DNA of 55,674 nucleotides from Shewanella salipaludis (GTDB lineage Bacteria > Pseudomonadota > Gammaproteobacteria > Enterobacterales > Shewanellaceae): positions 1 to 55,674 of the forward strand of contig NZ_JAAXYH010000019.1 in NCBI RefSeq assembly GCF_012911865.1, given 5' to 3'. The position numbers and the translations under genes were made by a program. The notes under the pieces were generated by a model that did no database searches, was not told the origin of the DNA, and saw nothing but the letters and a program-made list of their open reading frames with translations. Numbering within the stretch: the first letter of the stretch is position 1; every line of letters starts with the position of its first letter. This document shows positions 7,951 through 15,356 of the stretch, piece by piece.

Positions 7951-7982
7951 TTGAAACTAAAATAACTGGACCCTGTACCCAA

Positions 7983-9617
7983 ATGACTGATGTTGCAACT
8001 AATGCCAGACCCATACGTCGCGCGCTGTTAAGCGTTTCAGATAAAACCGGAATGCTCGAATTCGCCCAAGCATTGCACGCCCAAGGTGTGGAACTCCTGT
8101 CCACCGGCGGCACCGCCCGCTTGCTGGCGGATAACGGTATTCCCGTTATCGAGGTATCTGATTACACTGGACATCCAGAGATCATGGACGGTCGCGTCAA
8201 GACGCTGCACCCCAAGGTGCATGGCGGTATCTTGGCACGCCGCGGCCTCGATGAAAGTGTTATGGCCGACAACAATATCCAGGCCATAGATCTGGTTGTG
8301 GTCAACCTCTACCCCTTCGCCGAGACCGTGGCAAAAGCGGGTTGTACCCTGGAAGACGCCATCGAGAATATCGACATAGGCGGACCCACCATGGTGCGCG
8401 CCGCAGCCAAGAACCACAAAGACGTGACCATAGTGGTCAACGCCGCCGATTACGCGCGCGTGCTGGCGGAGATGGCGGCCAACAATGGCAGCACCACCCA
8501 CGCTACCCGTTTCGATCTGGCGATTGCCGCCTTCGAACACACGGCCGGCTACGACGGCATGATAGCCAACTACTTCGGTACCATGGTGCCTATGCATGGG
8601 GTGCCCGCTCACTCCCAAGACGAGTGTTTAGAGGGCTCTCTATCCGCTGAGGGCTCCAAATTCCCGCGCACCTTCAACACCCAGCTGGTGAAGAAGCAAG
8701 ATCTGCGCTACGGCGAAAACAGCCATCAAGCCGCCGCTTTCTATATAGATACCAAGATAGACGAAGCCTCTGTGGCCACGGCCGTGCAGCTGCAGGGCAA
8801 GGCGCTGTCCTACAACAACATAGCAGATACAGATGCTGCCTTGGAATGCGTCAAGGAATTCGACGGGCCGGCCTGCGTCATAGTCAAGCATGCCAACCCC
8901 TGTGGTGTCGCCCTGGGTAAAGACCTGCTCGATGCCTACAACCGCGCCTATCAGACAGATCCCACCTCGGCCTTCGGTGGCATCATAGCCTTCAACGGCG
9001 AACTGGATGCCGCCACCGCCAGCGCCATAGTCGAGCGCCAGTTCGTCGAAGTGATCATAGCGCCGAGCGTCAGCCAAGCCGCCCGCGAGGTGGTCGCCAA
9101 GAAGACCAACGTGCGTCTGCTCGAGTGCGGTCAGTGGCATACCAAGACCCAGACCCTGGACTACAAGCGCGTCAACGGCGGCTTGCTGGTGCAGGACAGA
9201 GACCAGGGCATGGTGACCCTGGATGACATCAAGGTGGTCTCCAAGCGTCAACCCACCGAGAGCGAGCTCAAAGATCTGATGTTCTGTTGGAAGGTGGCCA
9301 AGTTCGTCAAGTCCAACGCCATTGTCTACGCCAAAGACGGCATGACAATCGGCGTGGGCGCCGGCCAGATGAGCCGCGTCTACAGCGCCAAGATCGCCGG
9401 CATCAAGGCCGCCGACGAAGGCCTGGAAGTGGTCAACTCTGTGATGGCCTCAGATGCCTTCTTCCCCTTCCGTGACGGCATAGATGCCGCCGCGGCAGCC
9501 GGCATCAGCTGCATCATCCAGCCGGGCGGTTCTATGCGTGACGCCGAGATCATCGCCGCCGCCGACGAGCACGGCATGGCCATGGTAATGACAGGCATGC
9601 GCCACTTCCGTCACTGA
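7983..9617 (+). CDS. purH: Bifunctional AICAR formyltransferase / IMP cyclohydrolase
   Basis: A 544-residue enzyme for the last two steps of de novo purine synthesis: formylation of AICAR with 10-formyl-THF, then ring closure to IMP. The N-terminal MGS-like cyclohydrolase domain (about 10-200) begins RRALLSVSDKTGMLEFAQAL, with STGGTARLLADNGIPV and EVSDYTGHPEIMDGRVKTLHPK. The transferase domain carries the catalytic Lys-His block VKHANPCGVA, and the protein ends GMAMVMTGMRHFRH, as in all PurH. I chose the ATG at 7983; the frame stays open 26 codons upstream to a GTG at 7905, but that part would fall inside the leader hairpin and is not family-like. No strong Shine-Dalgarno precedes the ATG. 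purD follows 61 bp downstream. Confidence 0.96.
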   Translation: MTDVATNARPIRRALLSVSDKTGMLEFAQALHAQGVELLSTGGTARLLADNGIPVIEVSDYTGHPEIMDGRVKTLHPKVHGGILARRGLDESVMADNNIQAIDLVVVNLYPFAETVAKAGCTLEDAIENIDIGGPTMVRAAAKNHKDVTIVVNAADYARVLAEMAANNGSTTHATRFDLAIAAFEHTAGYDGMIANYFGTMVPMHGVPAHSQDECLEGSLSAEGSKFPRTFNTQLVKKQDLRYGENSHQAAAFYIDTKIDEASVATAVQLQGKALSYNNIADTDAALECVKEFDGPACVIVKHANPCGVALGKDLLDAYNRAYQTDPTSAFGGIIAFNGELDAATASAIVERQFVEVIIAPSVSQAAREVVAKKTNVRLLECGQWHTKTQTLDYKRVNGGLLVQDRDQGMVTLDDIKVVSKRQPTESELKDLMFCWKVAKFVKSNAIVYAKDGMTIGVGAGQMSRVYSAKIAGIKAADEGLEVVNSVMASDAFFPFRDGIDAAAAAGISCIIQPGGSMRDAEIIAAADEHGMAMVMTGMRHFRH

Positions 9618-9628
9618 TCCTAGTTCCC

Positions 9629-9649
9629 AGGCCCTGGTTTCCAGGGCCT
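9629..9649 (+). other. Intercistronic hairpin between purH and purD
   Basis: A perfect 9-bp stem (AGGCCCTGG, TTT loop, CCAGGGCCT) with no following T-run. It is more likely to affect mRNA processing or stability, or to attenuate purD partially, than to terminate fully. Confidence 0.6.
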
Positions 9650-9678
9650 TATCCATTTCGATTCATGGGAGTTTTACA

Positions 9679-10971
9679 ATGAAAGTCTTAGTCATAGGTG
9701 GCGGCGGCCGCGAACATGCCCTGGCGTGGAAGGCGGCACAATCGGCGCAGGTGGACACTGTCTTCGTTGCACCGGGCAATGCGGGTACGGCGCTGGAGCC
9801 CAAGCTTGAGAACATCGCCATAGAAGCGACCGACATCCCGGCGCTGCTGGCTTTTGCCAAGGAGCACAAGATTGAGCTGACGATCGTCGGCCCAGAGGCG
9901 CCGCTGGTCATAGGCGTGGTCGATGCGTTCAGGGACGCAGGTTTAGCGATCTTCGGCCCCACCCAGGCGGCAGCCCAGCTCGAAGGCTCCAAGGCCTTCA
10001 CCAAAGACTTCCTGGCGCGCCACAATATCCCCACCGCCGGTTACCAGAACTGCACCGACATAGGCATCGCCAAGGCCTATGTGCGCGAATTGACCGCCAA
10101 GACAGGCTATCCCGTGGTGATCAAGGCCGATGGCCTGGCCGCAGGCAAAGGGGTGATCATAGCCCAGGACGTGGCCGAGGCAGATGCCGCCATCGAGGAC
10201 ATGCTGGCGGGCAACAAGTTTGGTGACGCCGGCTCTCGGGTCGTGGTCGAGGAGTTCCTCAAGGGCGAAGAAGCCAGCTTCATCGTCATGGTCGACGGCA
10301 AGAATATTCTGCCCATGGCCACCAGCCAAGATCACAAGGCCCGCGACAACGCCGATCATGGACCGAACACAGGCGGCATGGGCGCCTACTCGCCAGCCCC
10401 CGTGGTCACCCAGAGCGTACACGACTGGACCATGGCCAACGTCATACGTCCCACGGTCGACGGCATGGCAAGCGAGGGCAATGTCTACACAGGCTTCCTC
10501 TATGCCGGCCTGATGATAGCCCCGGACGGCAGCGCCAAGGTACTGGAATACAACTGCCGTTTCGGCGATCCCGAGACTCAGCCCATCATGATGCGGTTGA
10601 AATCAGATCTGGTTGAGCTTTGCCTGGCTGCCACCCGTGGCGAGCTGGACAAGGTCACGGCCGAATACGACGAACGCGCCGCGGTCGGCGTGGTGCTGGC
10701 CGCCGGCGGTTACCCGGACGAGTATCGCAAGGGCGATGTGATCCAGGGGTTAACCCTGGGCAACAAGGACGCCAAGGTATTCCACGCCGGCACCAGGATG
10801 CAGGATGGCCAGGTAGTCACCAACGGCGGTCGCGTCCTGTGCGCCACGGCCCTGGGCAAGGGGGTCACCGAAGCCCAAAAGGCAGCCTACAAGCTGGTGG
10901 AAGAAATCCACTGGGACGATGTCTATTTCCGTACCGACATAGGCTATCGCGCCATCGCCCGAGAGCAATGA
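9679..10971 (+). CDS. purD: Phosphoribosylamine-glycine ligase (GARS)
   Basis: A 430-residue ATP-grasp ligase that joins 5-phosphoribosylamine and glycine using ATP to form GAR, the second step of purine synthesis. The N-domain starts MKVLVIGGGGREHALAWK. The ATP-grasp region has KADGLAAGKGVIIA, EEFLKGEEASFIVMVDG and the metal-binding ending LEYNCRFGDPETQPIMMRL. The C-terminal domain ends with FRTDIGYRAIA. The length matches E. coli PurD (429). It shares an operon with purH and is closed by a terminator 20 bp after its stop. GGGAG precedes the start. Confidence 0.96.
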   Translation: MKVLVIGGGGREHALAWKAAQSAQVDTVFVAPGNAGTALEPKLENIAIEATDIPALLAFAKEHKIELTIVGPEAPLVIGVVDAFRDAGLAIFGPTQAAAQLEGSKAFTKDFLARHNIPTAGYQNCTDIGIAKAYVRELTAKTGYPVVIKADGLAAGKGVIIAQDVAEADAAIEDMLAGNKFGDAGSRVVVEEFLKGEEASFIVMVDGKNILPMATSQDHKARDNADHGPNTGGMGAYSPAPVVTQSVHDWTMANVIRPTVDGMASEGNVYTGFLYAGLMIAPDGSAKVLEYNCRFGDPETQPIMMRLKSDLVELCLAATRGELDKVTAEYDERAAVGVVLAAGGYPDEYRKGDVIQGLTLGNKDAKVFHAGTRMQDGQVVTNGGRVLCATALGKGVTEAQKAAYKLVEEIHWDDVYFRTDIGYRAIAREQ

Positions 10972-10992
10972 TAGCGGGAAAACGACTCGATT

Positions 10993-11018
10993 AAACCGGC
11001 TGCCAGCCGGTTTTTTTA
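10993..11018 (+). terminator. purHD terminator
   Basis: A 9-bp stem (AAACCGGCT, GCC loop, AGCCGGTTT) followed by a run of seven T. Confidence 0.92.
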
Positions 11019-11142
11019 TGCTTGAATTTTGACGAGCGTCAAATATAAACCACTGATTTTATGTAATTAAAATATTTAAACCTCTGTTTAACATAGGGAT
11101 GGCAGGATACAATGCCAACCTGTGTTGATGAAAAGGACTCCC

Positions 11143-14100
11143 ATGAAAAATCGTTTGCTCCTGGCATCCATCGCCGCCTTGCTTGGCGGCTGTGGCGCCG
11201 GCTCAGAGGACGGCGCCGCCACTGCGGCGCCCAGTCCTTCCCCTGCCCAACCGCCTGCGGTTAGCCAGTATACAGCCAGCAGTGTCGCAGCCCAAGGTGG
11301 AGCCTTGACCCCCTCCAGCCAAAAAATCGCCGCCGGCGAAGACTTCACCTTCACCCTCGCCCCCGAAGCAGGCTTCACACTCGAGAGCATCGGTGGCTGT
11401 GGCGGCAGCCTGGATGCACTCAGCTATACCACGGCGGCCATGAGCAGCGATTGCAGCATCACCCCCGTGTTCATCTCCAATGCCGAGAATGCCATAGCGC
11501 ACCAAGATCAGGCTCTCGCCAGCGCCAGCGAACTGATTGACTTCAGTCTCACTCGGATAGACGCCATCCAAAGCAAACGCCAGGCAGAGATAAGCCTGCT
11601 CTACCAGGGAATAGATAAGGGCATCAGCTGGCACCCGAGCCACGACTCCATCAGCTTCGCCAACTTAATGCCGGAAAACACCTTCACAGTGCTGCCCTCC
11701 AACGTCAACGGCAGTGGTGGGAGTGAAGTACGCGGCCTGGTGATGGCGGGTGAGCAACAAGGGCTGCGCTACGGCGCGATGGCGGGCAACCTGTTCTCGG
11801 TCGATACCTCGGCGCAAACAGATGCTCTGCTGAAGAACCTGCTGCATTGGTTGACCAGGGGCGGCGATCAGAGCGACGGCCTGAGGGTGATTACGGCGCA
11901 GATGCCAGGCCATGCCGACAGCTGGTACTTCCCCCATAACGAAGGGATCCGCACCTGGCTGCAAACCAATTATCCCGATGCCCACAGCATCAATGAGGCC
12001 AACACTTGCGACTACGGCGCGCTCAGCGCCTGTATCGACACCCTGAAGCCGGATCTCATCATCCTCAGCGACATAGACCGCGAATCGCAGGGCTTTGCCG
12101 GCATAGAAGCGGCCGTCGCCAAGGCCAGAGCCGCGGGGATTCCGCTGCTGCTATCCAACTATTGGCGTGAAGCGAGCCCCATACTGGCTCCCCTATACCG
12201 GGACATGGGCCTGACCACGGCAGGCAACTACTGGTCGAAACTCCAGGCCAGCGACCTGAGCATAGAGAGTATCAAGGCCGAAGATGCCGCGCTGGCCAGG
12301 GTCAAGGCGCTGCTGGGGGATCTGAGGGAAGGACGCTTCGATACCTCGGTACTCGACGGCTGCAGCGGCAATTACCTCGGCTGCAACTCGACCGCCTTTG
12401 TCGATGCCTTCAAGGCGGGCGCCGATTGGTATCGCGCCGGCGCCGAAACCTTGGATAATCAGGCTATCGATGTCTTCGCCGAAGCGAACTTCTCCCTGCT
12501 GAAGGCGGGGCTGCTGCTGGCCGATAAGTACCGCAGCCAGATAGATTACCCCATAGCCTACGGCGAACATGGCGCCTGGCAACAGGCGCTGTTTGCCGAT
12601 TGGACAGTGAGTTATGCCCGCCCCCATAACCTCGCCCAGCCGGATCTCGGGGAATTTGTCACAGACAAAAATAACCTCGCCAAGGGCAGCAACGCCCACT
12701 ACTCCTACCCGGCAACTGTGACAGAACGCCAGCGCATAGGCGTGCCCTATGCTGGCCAGTGGACCAGCACGGGTTGGTATGCCCTGCCGGGACAGCGCAT
12801 CAAGTTGACCCGCCACGACAGCGGCGCGGCCGATGTGAAAATCAAGCTCAACTATCACAGACGCAACACCAACCGCGCCTATCAGCAGAAGATCTATCGC
12901 GGCCCGCTGGAGCTGGCACAGCAACGCCTGCCCCTGGGCAGAGGGGCCAGCATAGAGTTTTCCAGCCCCTATGGCGGCCCCATTTATCTCTATCTGTCGG
13001 GCGGAAACACTGCCCTGAGTGTCGATGTGACCGCCGAGAATGTCGCCAAACACCCGAGCATCATGGACTTCTCGGATCCCGCCGAAATAGCCGCCTTCAA
13101 CGATCGCATTCAAAACACAGAGCTGCCCCATGTGGATCTGCGCACCGATGGCGCCGAGCAACACCTGCGCCGCGACCGCTTCATGAATGCCATAGGCGGT
13201 AAGATTGTCGACGTGAATGCGCTGCTTGGGAGCATAGTCGATGATCATATCAACAGCGTTTACACTCTGGCGGGCCTCAAGATCCAGGGCAAAACGCTCG
13301 CCGACTCCCTGGCAACAGATGTCAAAGCCGGCTGCATGGCGCTATTCGGTGACGACTGCCTCGATAGCAGCCTGCACAGCCGCAACCTAATCCAGCATGC
13401 CAACTATGATCAAAATGCCCACTGCGGCGCAGGTTGCAGTGGCAATCCCTGGGATGCGGCCTGGAACATAGATCCCACGGGCTGGGGCGACAACCATGAG
13501 CTGGGCCACAACCTGCAGACCAATCGTCTCAATGTACAGTATGCCGCCGCCGGCGACAGGGATAACTGGGCAGGCTATGCCAGCCGCGCGGGGGAAAATT
13601 CCAACAACATCTTCCCCTATGTGGTGAAGTGGCAGAGCCACTATCTGCGTGACGGCAATACGGATCCAATCACAGATGGTCACATGAACAACAAAGATCT
13701 CTTCTATGTGTTCATGTCTGATGCCGCCGGCACCACAGATGCCAGCGGCAAACGCGTGGTATTCGGTGCCGACTGTAAGCCGATGGATGCCGGCGAGGAC
13801 AGATATACGGCTCCCTGGCAGAGCAACAGCTATGCCGTCCACAATGGCTATCGGATGGCGTTTTACATCCAGATGGCGCTCAAGGCCCACGGCATGACGC
13901 TCGGCGACGGCACCCGGCTCGACAACGGCTTCGGCATCTTTACCTTGCTGTACCAACATAGCCGTATCTTCGGCAAGTATGCCGCCAATGCCACGGATTG
14001 GGAGGCGAACCGCGACAAACTTGGTTTCGCTTTATTCCCCTTCGAAGGCCATAGTCTGTACGGCGGCAAGCGGGTGACATCCATCCCGGGCAACGACTTC

Positions 14101-14364
14101 ATGCTGGTGGCCCTGAGCAGGCTCACGGGCCGCGACTGGCGCAGCCACTTCGATATGTTCGGCCTGCGTTATTCCAGCCTGGCCGCCGCCCAAGTCGCCG
14201 CCAATGCTGTCTCGGGCACTGTGCCCATGGGCATGTACGAGCTGGAAACCGAGCTGCCACCGGCCAACATGAGCGAGGGGCTGAAGTTCCTGCCCCTGTC
14301 ACCGAGCGACGGCAGCACCCTGTGGAAAGGCACAGGTTCACCGACGCTATGCCCTAAGCCTTAA
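11143..14364 (+). CDS. ImpA-family (M60-like) zinc metalloprotease lipoprotein
   Basis: A 1073-residue exported protein. The ATG at 11143 is chosen because AAGGA precedes it; an upstream ATG at 11122 has no site. The signal peptide ends in a lipobox, ALLGGC near residue 17, predicting a lipid-anchored protein. A linker rich in Ala, Pro and Ser follows, then a repeat-like segment (SQKIAAGEDFTFTLAPEAGFTLESIGGCGG). The catalytic zinc motif HELGHN is at residues 785-790 in NHELGHNLQTNRLN, with a plausible third ligand in GENSNNIFPY about 30 residues later, the gluzincin pattern. The architecture resembles Pseudomonas IMPa, which cleaves host O-glycoproteins; substrate preference here is inference. 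It is monocistronic with its own terminator, and many Cys residues support an extracytoplasmic location. Confidence 0.8.
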   Translation: MKNRLLLASIAALLGGCGAGSEDGAATAAPSPSPAQPPAVSQYTASSVAAQGGALTPSSQKIAAGEDFTFTLAPEAGFTLESIGGCGGSLDALSYTTAAMSSDCSITPVFISNAENAIAHQDQALASASELIDFSLTRIDAIQSKRQAEISLLYQGIDKGISWHPSHDSISFANLMPENTFTVLPSNVNGSGGSEVRGLVMAGEQQGLRYGAMAGNLFSVDTSAQTDALLKNLLHWLTRGGDQSDGLRVITAQMPGHADSWYFPHNEGIRTWLQTNYPDAHSINEANTCDYGALSACIDTLKPDLIILSDIDRESQGFAGIEAAVAKARAAGIPLLLSNYWREASPILAPLYRDMGLTTAGNYWSKLQASDLSIESIKAEDAALARVKALLGDLREGRFDTSVLDGCSGNYLGCNSTAFVDAFKAGADWYRAGAETLDNQAIDVFAEANFSLLKAGLLLADKYRSQIDYPIAYGEHGAWQQALFADWTVSYARPHNLAQPDLGEFVTDKNNLAKGSNAHYSYPATVTERQRIGVPYAGQWTSTGWYALPGQRIKLTRHDSGAADVKIKLNYHRRNTNRAYQQKIYRGPLELAQQRLPLGRGASIEFSSPYGGPIYLYLSGGNTALSVDVTAENVAKHPSIMDFSDPAEIAAFNDRIQNTELPHVDLRTDGAEQHLRRDRFMNAIGGKIVDVNALLGSIVDDHINSVYTLAGLKIQGKTLADSLATDVKAGCMALFGDDCLDSSLHSRNLIQHANYDQNAHCGAGCSGNPWDAAWNIDPTGWGDNHELGHNLQTNRLNVQYAAAGDRDNWAGYASRAGENSNNIFPYVVKWQSHYLRDGNTDPITDGHMNNKDLFYVFMSDAAGTTDASGKRVVFGADCKPMDAGEDRYTAPWQSNSYAVHNGYRMAFYIQMALKAHGMTLGDGTRLDNGFGIFTLLYQHSRIFGKYAANATDWEANRDKLGFALFPFEGHSLYGGKRVTSIPGNDFMLVALSRLTGRDWRSHFDMFGLRYSSLAAAQVAANAVSGTVPMGMYELETELPPANMSEGLKFLPLSPSDGSTLWKGTGSPTLCPKP

Positions 14365-14392
14365 GGCCTGAGTCCTAGCCCTAAGCCTTAAG
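14351..14392. repeat. 15-bp direct repeat duplicating the stop-codon region
   Basis: GCCCTAAGCCTTAAG occurs at 14351-14365 and again at 14378-14392. The first copy contains the last codons and TAA stop of the metalloprotease gene; the second lies between that stop and the terminator. Confidence 0.9.
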
Positions 14393-14401
14393 TCCTAAAT
14401 A

Positions 14402-14428
14402 AAAAAACGCCCCACGGGCGTTTTTTTT
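14402..14428. terminator. Terminator after the metalloprotease gene (likely bidirectional)
   Basis: The stem ACGCCC, loop CAC, GGGCGT is extended by A-T pairs and flanked by seven A on the left and eight T on the right, so it can also end the leftward SDR transcript. Confidence 0.9.
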
Positions 14429-14441
14429 ATTGGGCATGGCA

Positions 14442-15245
14442 TCAATGCCCTGAGGCTATGGCTCTGCGGGCTGTCCTGTCTATCAGACTTGGGGCTATGA
14501 GTCGCAGCCAGCGGCCGACCCGGCCGCGCCAGGAAGTGATATAGAACCGCTTGCGCTTGGCGATGACGGGCAGCATCAGCTGGGCACACTCGGCGGCGGT
14601 GATGATCTTGGCTTCCTGCATAGGCGACTTGCCCAGGGCTTTGCCCTGACCGTCGAGTGCCCTCTTATGAATTTCCGACACCACGAAGTCGGGACAGATG
14701 ACAGTCACTGCCACCTTGTCCTGTACCAACTCGATGCGCAGCGAGTCGAAGAAGCCGATGGCGGCATGCTTGGAGGCGGCATAACCACTGCGGGTGGGCA
14801 CCCCTGTCAGGCCGGCGATGGAGGCCACCAGCACCACCTGGCCCTGGCTGGCCTTGAGGTGGGGCAAGGCGGCGTGGGTCAGGTAGGCGGGCGCCAAGTA
14901 GTTGACCCGCATCAGGCGTTCCAGTATCTCCAACTCCGCCAGCTCATCGAAGCGTGACCACATGGTCATGCCGGCGTTATTGATCAGAATGTCCAGGCGA
15001 CCAAAGCGCTCGACACAGGCCTGGATCAAGGACTGGCACTGAGCGGCATCGCTCACATCTGCGGCAAAGGCCGCAGCCTCAGCGCCGGCCAGCAGCACCT
15101 CATCGACCAGAGACGAGAGGCGGGACTCATTCCGGGCGCTGAGCAACAACTTGCAGCCCAGGGGCGCCAATGCCAGCGCCAGGGCGCGGCCAATGCCCTC
15201 GGAAGCCCCTGTGAGCAACACCACCTTGTCTTTGAAGCTTTCCAT
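14442..15245 (-). CDS. Short-chain dehydrogenase/reductase (SDR)
   Basis: A 267-residue classical SDR oxidoreductase, cytoplasmic or peripherally membrane-bound. The Rossmann cofactor motif TGASEGIG is at residues 13-20, with NNAG (about 90-93), catalytic Ser (VASIAG) and the YAASK pair. An Arg after the second strand (SARNES) suggests NADP(H) preference. The C-terminus (RKRFYITSWRGRVGRWLRLIAPSLIDR) is basic and amphipathic, as in membrane-associated SDRs acting on lipids. The substrate is unknown. It lies 95 bp downstream of the GGDEF-EAL gene on the same strand and could be co-transcribed with it. Confidence 0.85.
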   Translation of the reverse strand: MESFKDKVVLLTGASEGIGRALALALAPLGCKLLLSARNESRLSSLVDEVLLAGAEAAAFAADVSDAAQCQSLIQACVERFGRLDILINNAGMTMWSRFDELAELEILERLMRVNYLAPAYLTHAALPHLKASQGQVVLVASIAGLTGVPTRSGYAASKHAAIGFFDSLRIELVQDKVAVTVICPDFVVSEIHKRALDGQGKALGKSPMQEAKIITAAECAQLMLPVIAKRKRFYITSWRGRVGRWLRLIAPSLIDRTARRAIASGH

Positions 15246-15304
15246 CTATCTTGCCCCCTTGATGAGTGCGTTGTCCGGCTCGAGCCAAGCCTATCCCTAT
15301 AGTC

Positions 15305-15356
15305 TCAAGTGCTCAAGAGGCCTCAAGTGCTCAAGAGGCCTCAAGCGCTCAAGGGC
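15305..15356. repeat. 18-bp tandem repeat copying the last six codons of the GGDEF-EAL gene
   Basis: Two perfect copies of an 18-bp unit (15305-15322, 15323-15340) abut a diverged 16-bp third copy (15341-15356) that is the gene's own 3' end. On the minus strand each unit keeps the frame and ends in TGA, so the gene end is followed by two further in-frame stops. Confidence 0.92.

Noticed and set aside
7905..7982. N-terminal extension of purH from a GTG
   Set aside because: The added 26 residues are not PurH-like and fall in the structured leader; the ATG at 7983 begins the conserved sequence.
12193..13248. 351-codon minus-strand frame
   Set aside because: Antisense to the metalloprotease gene; low-complexity composition typical of GC-rich shadows.
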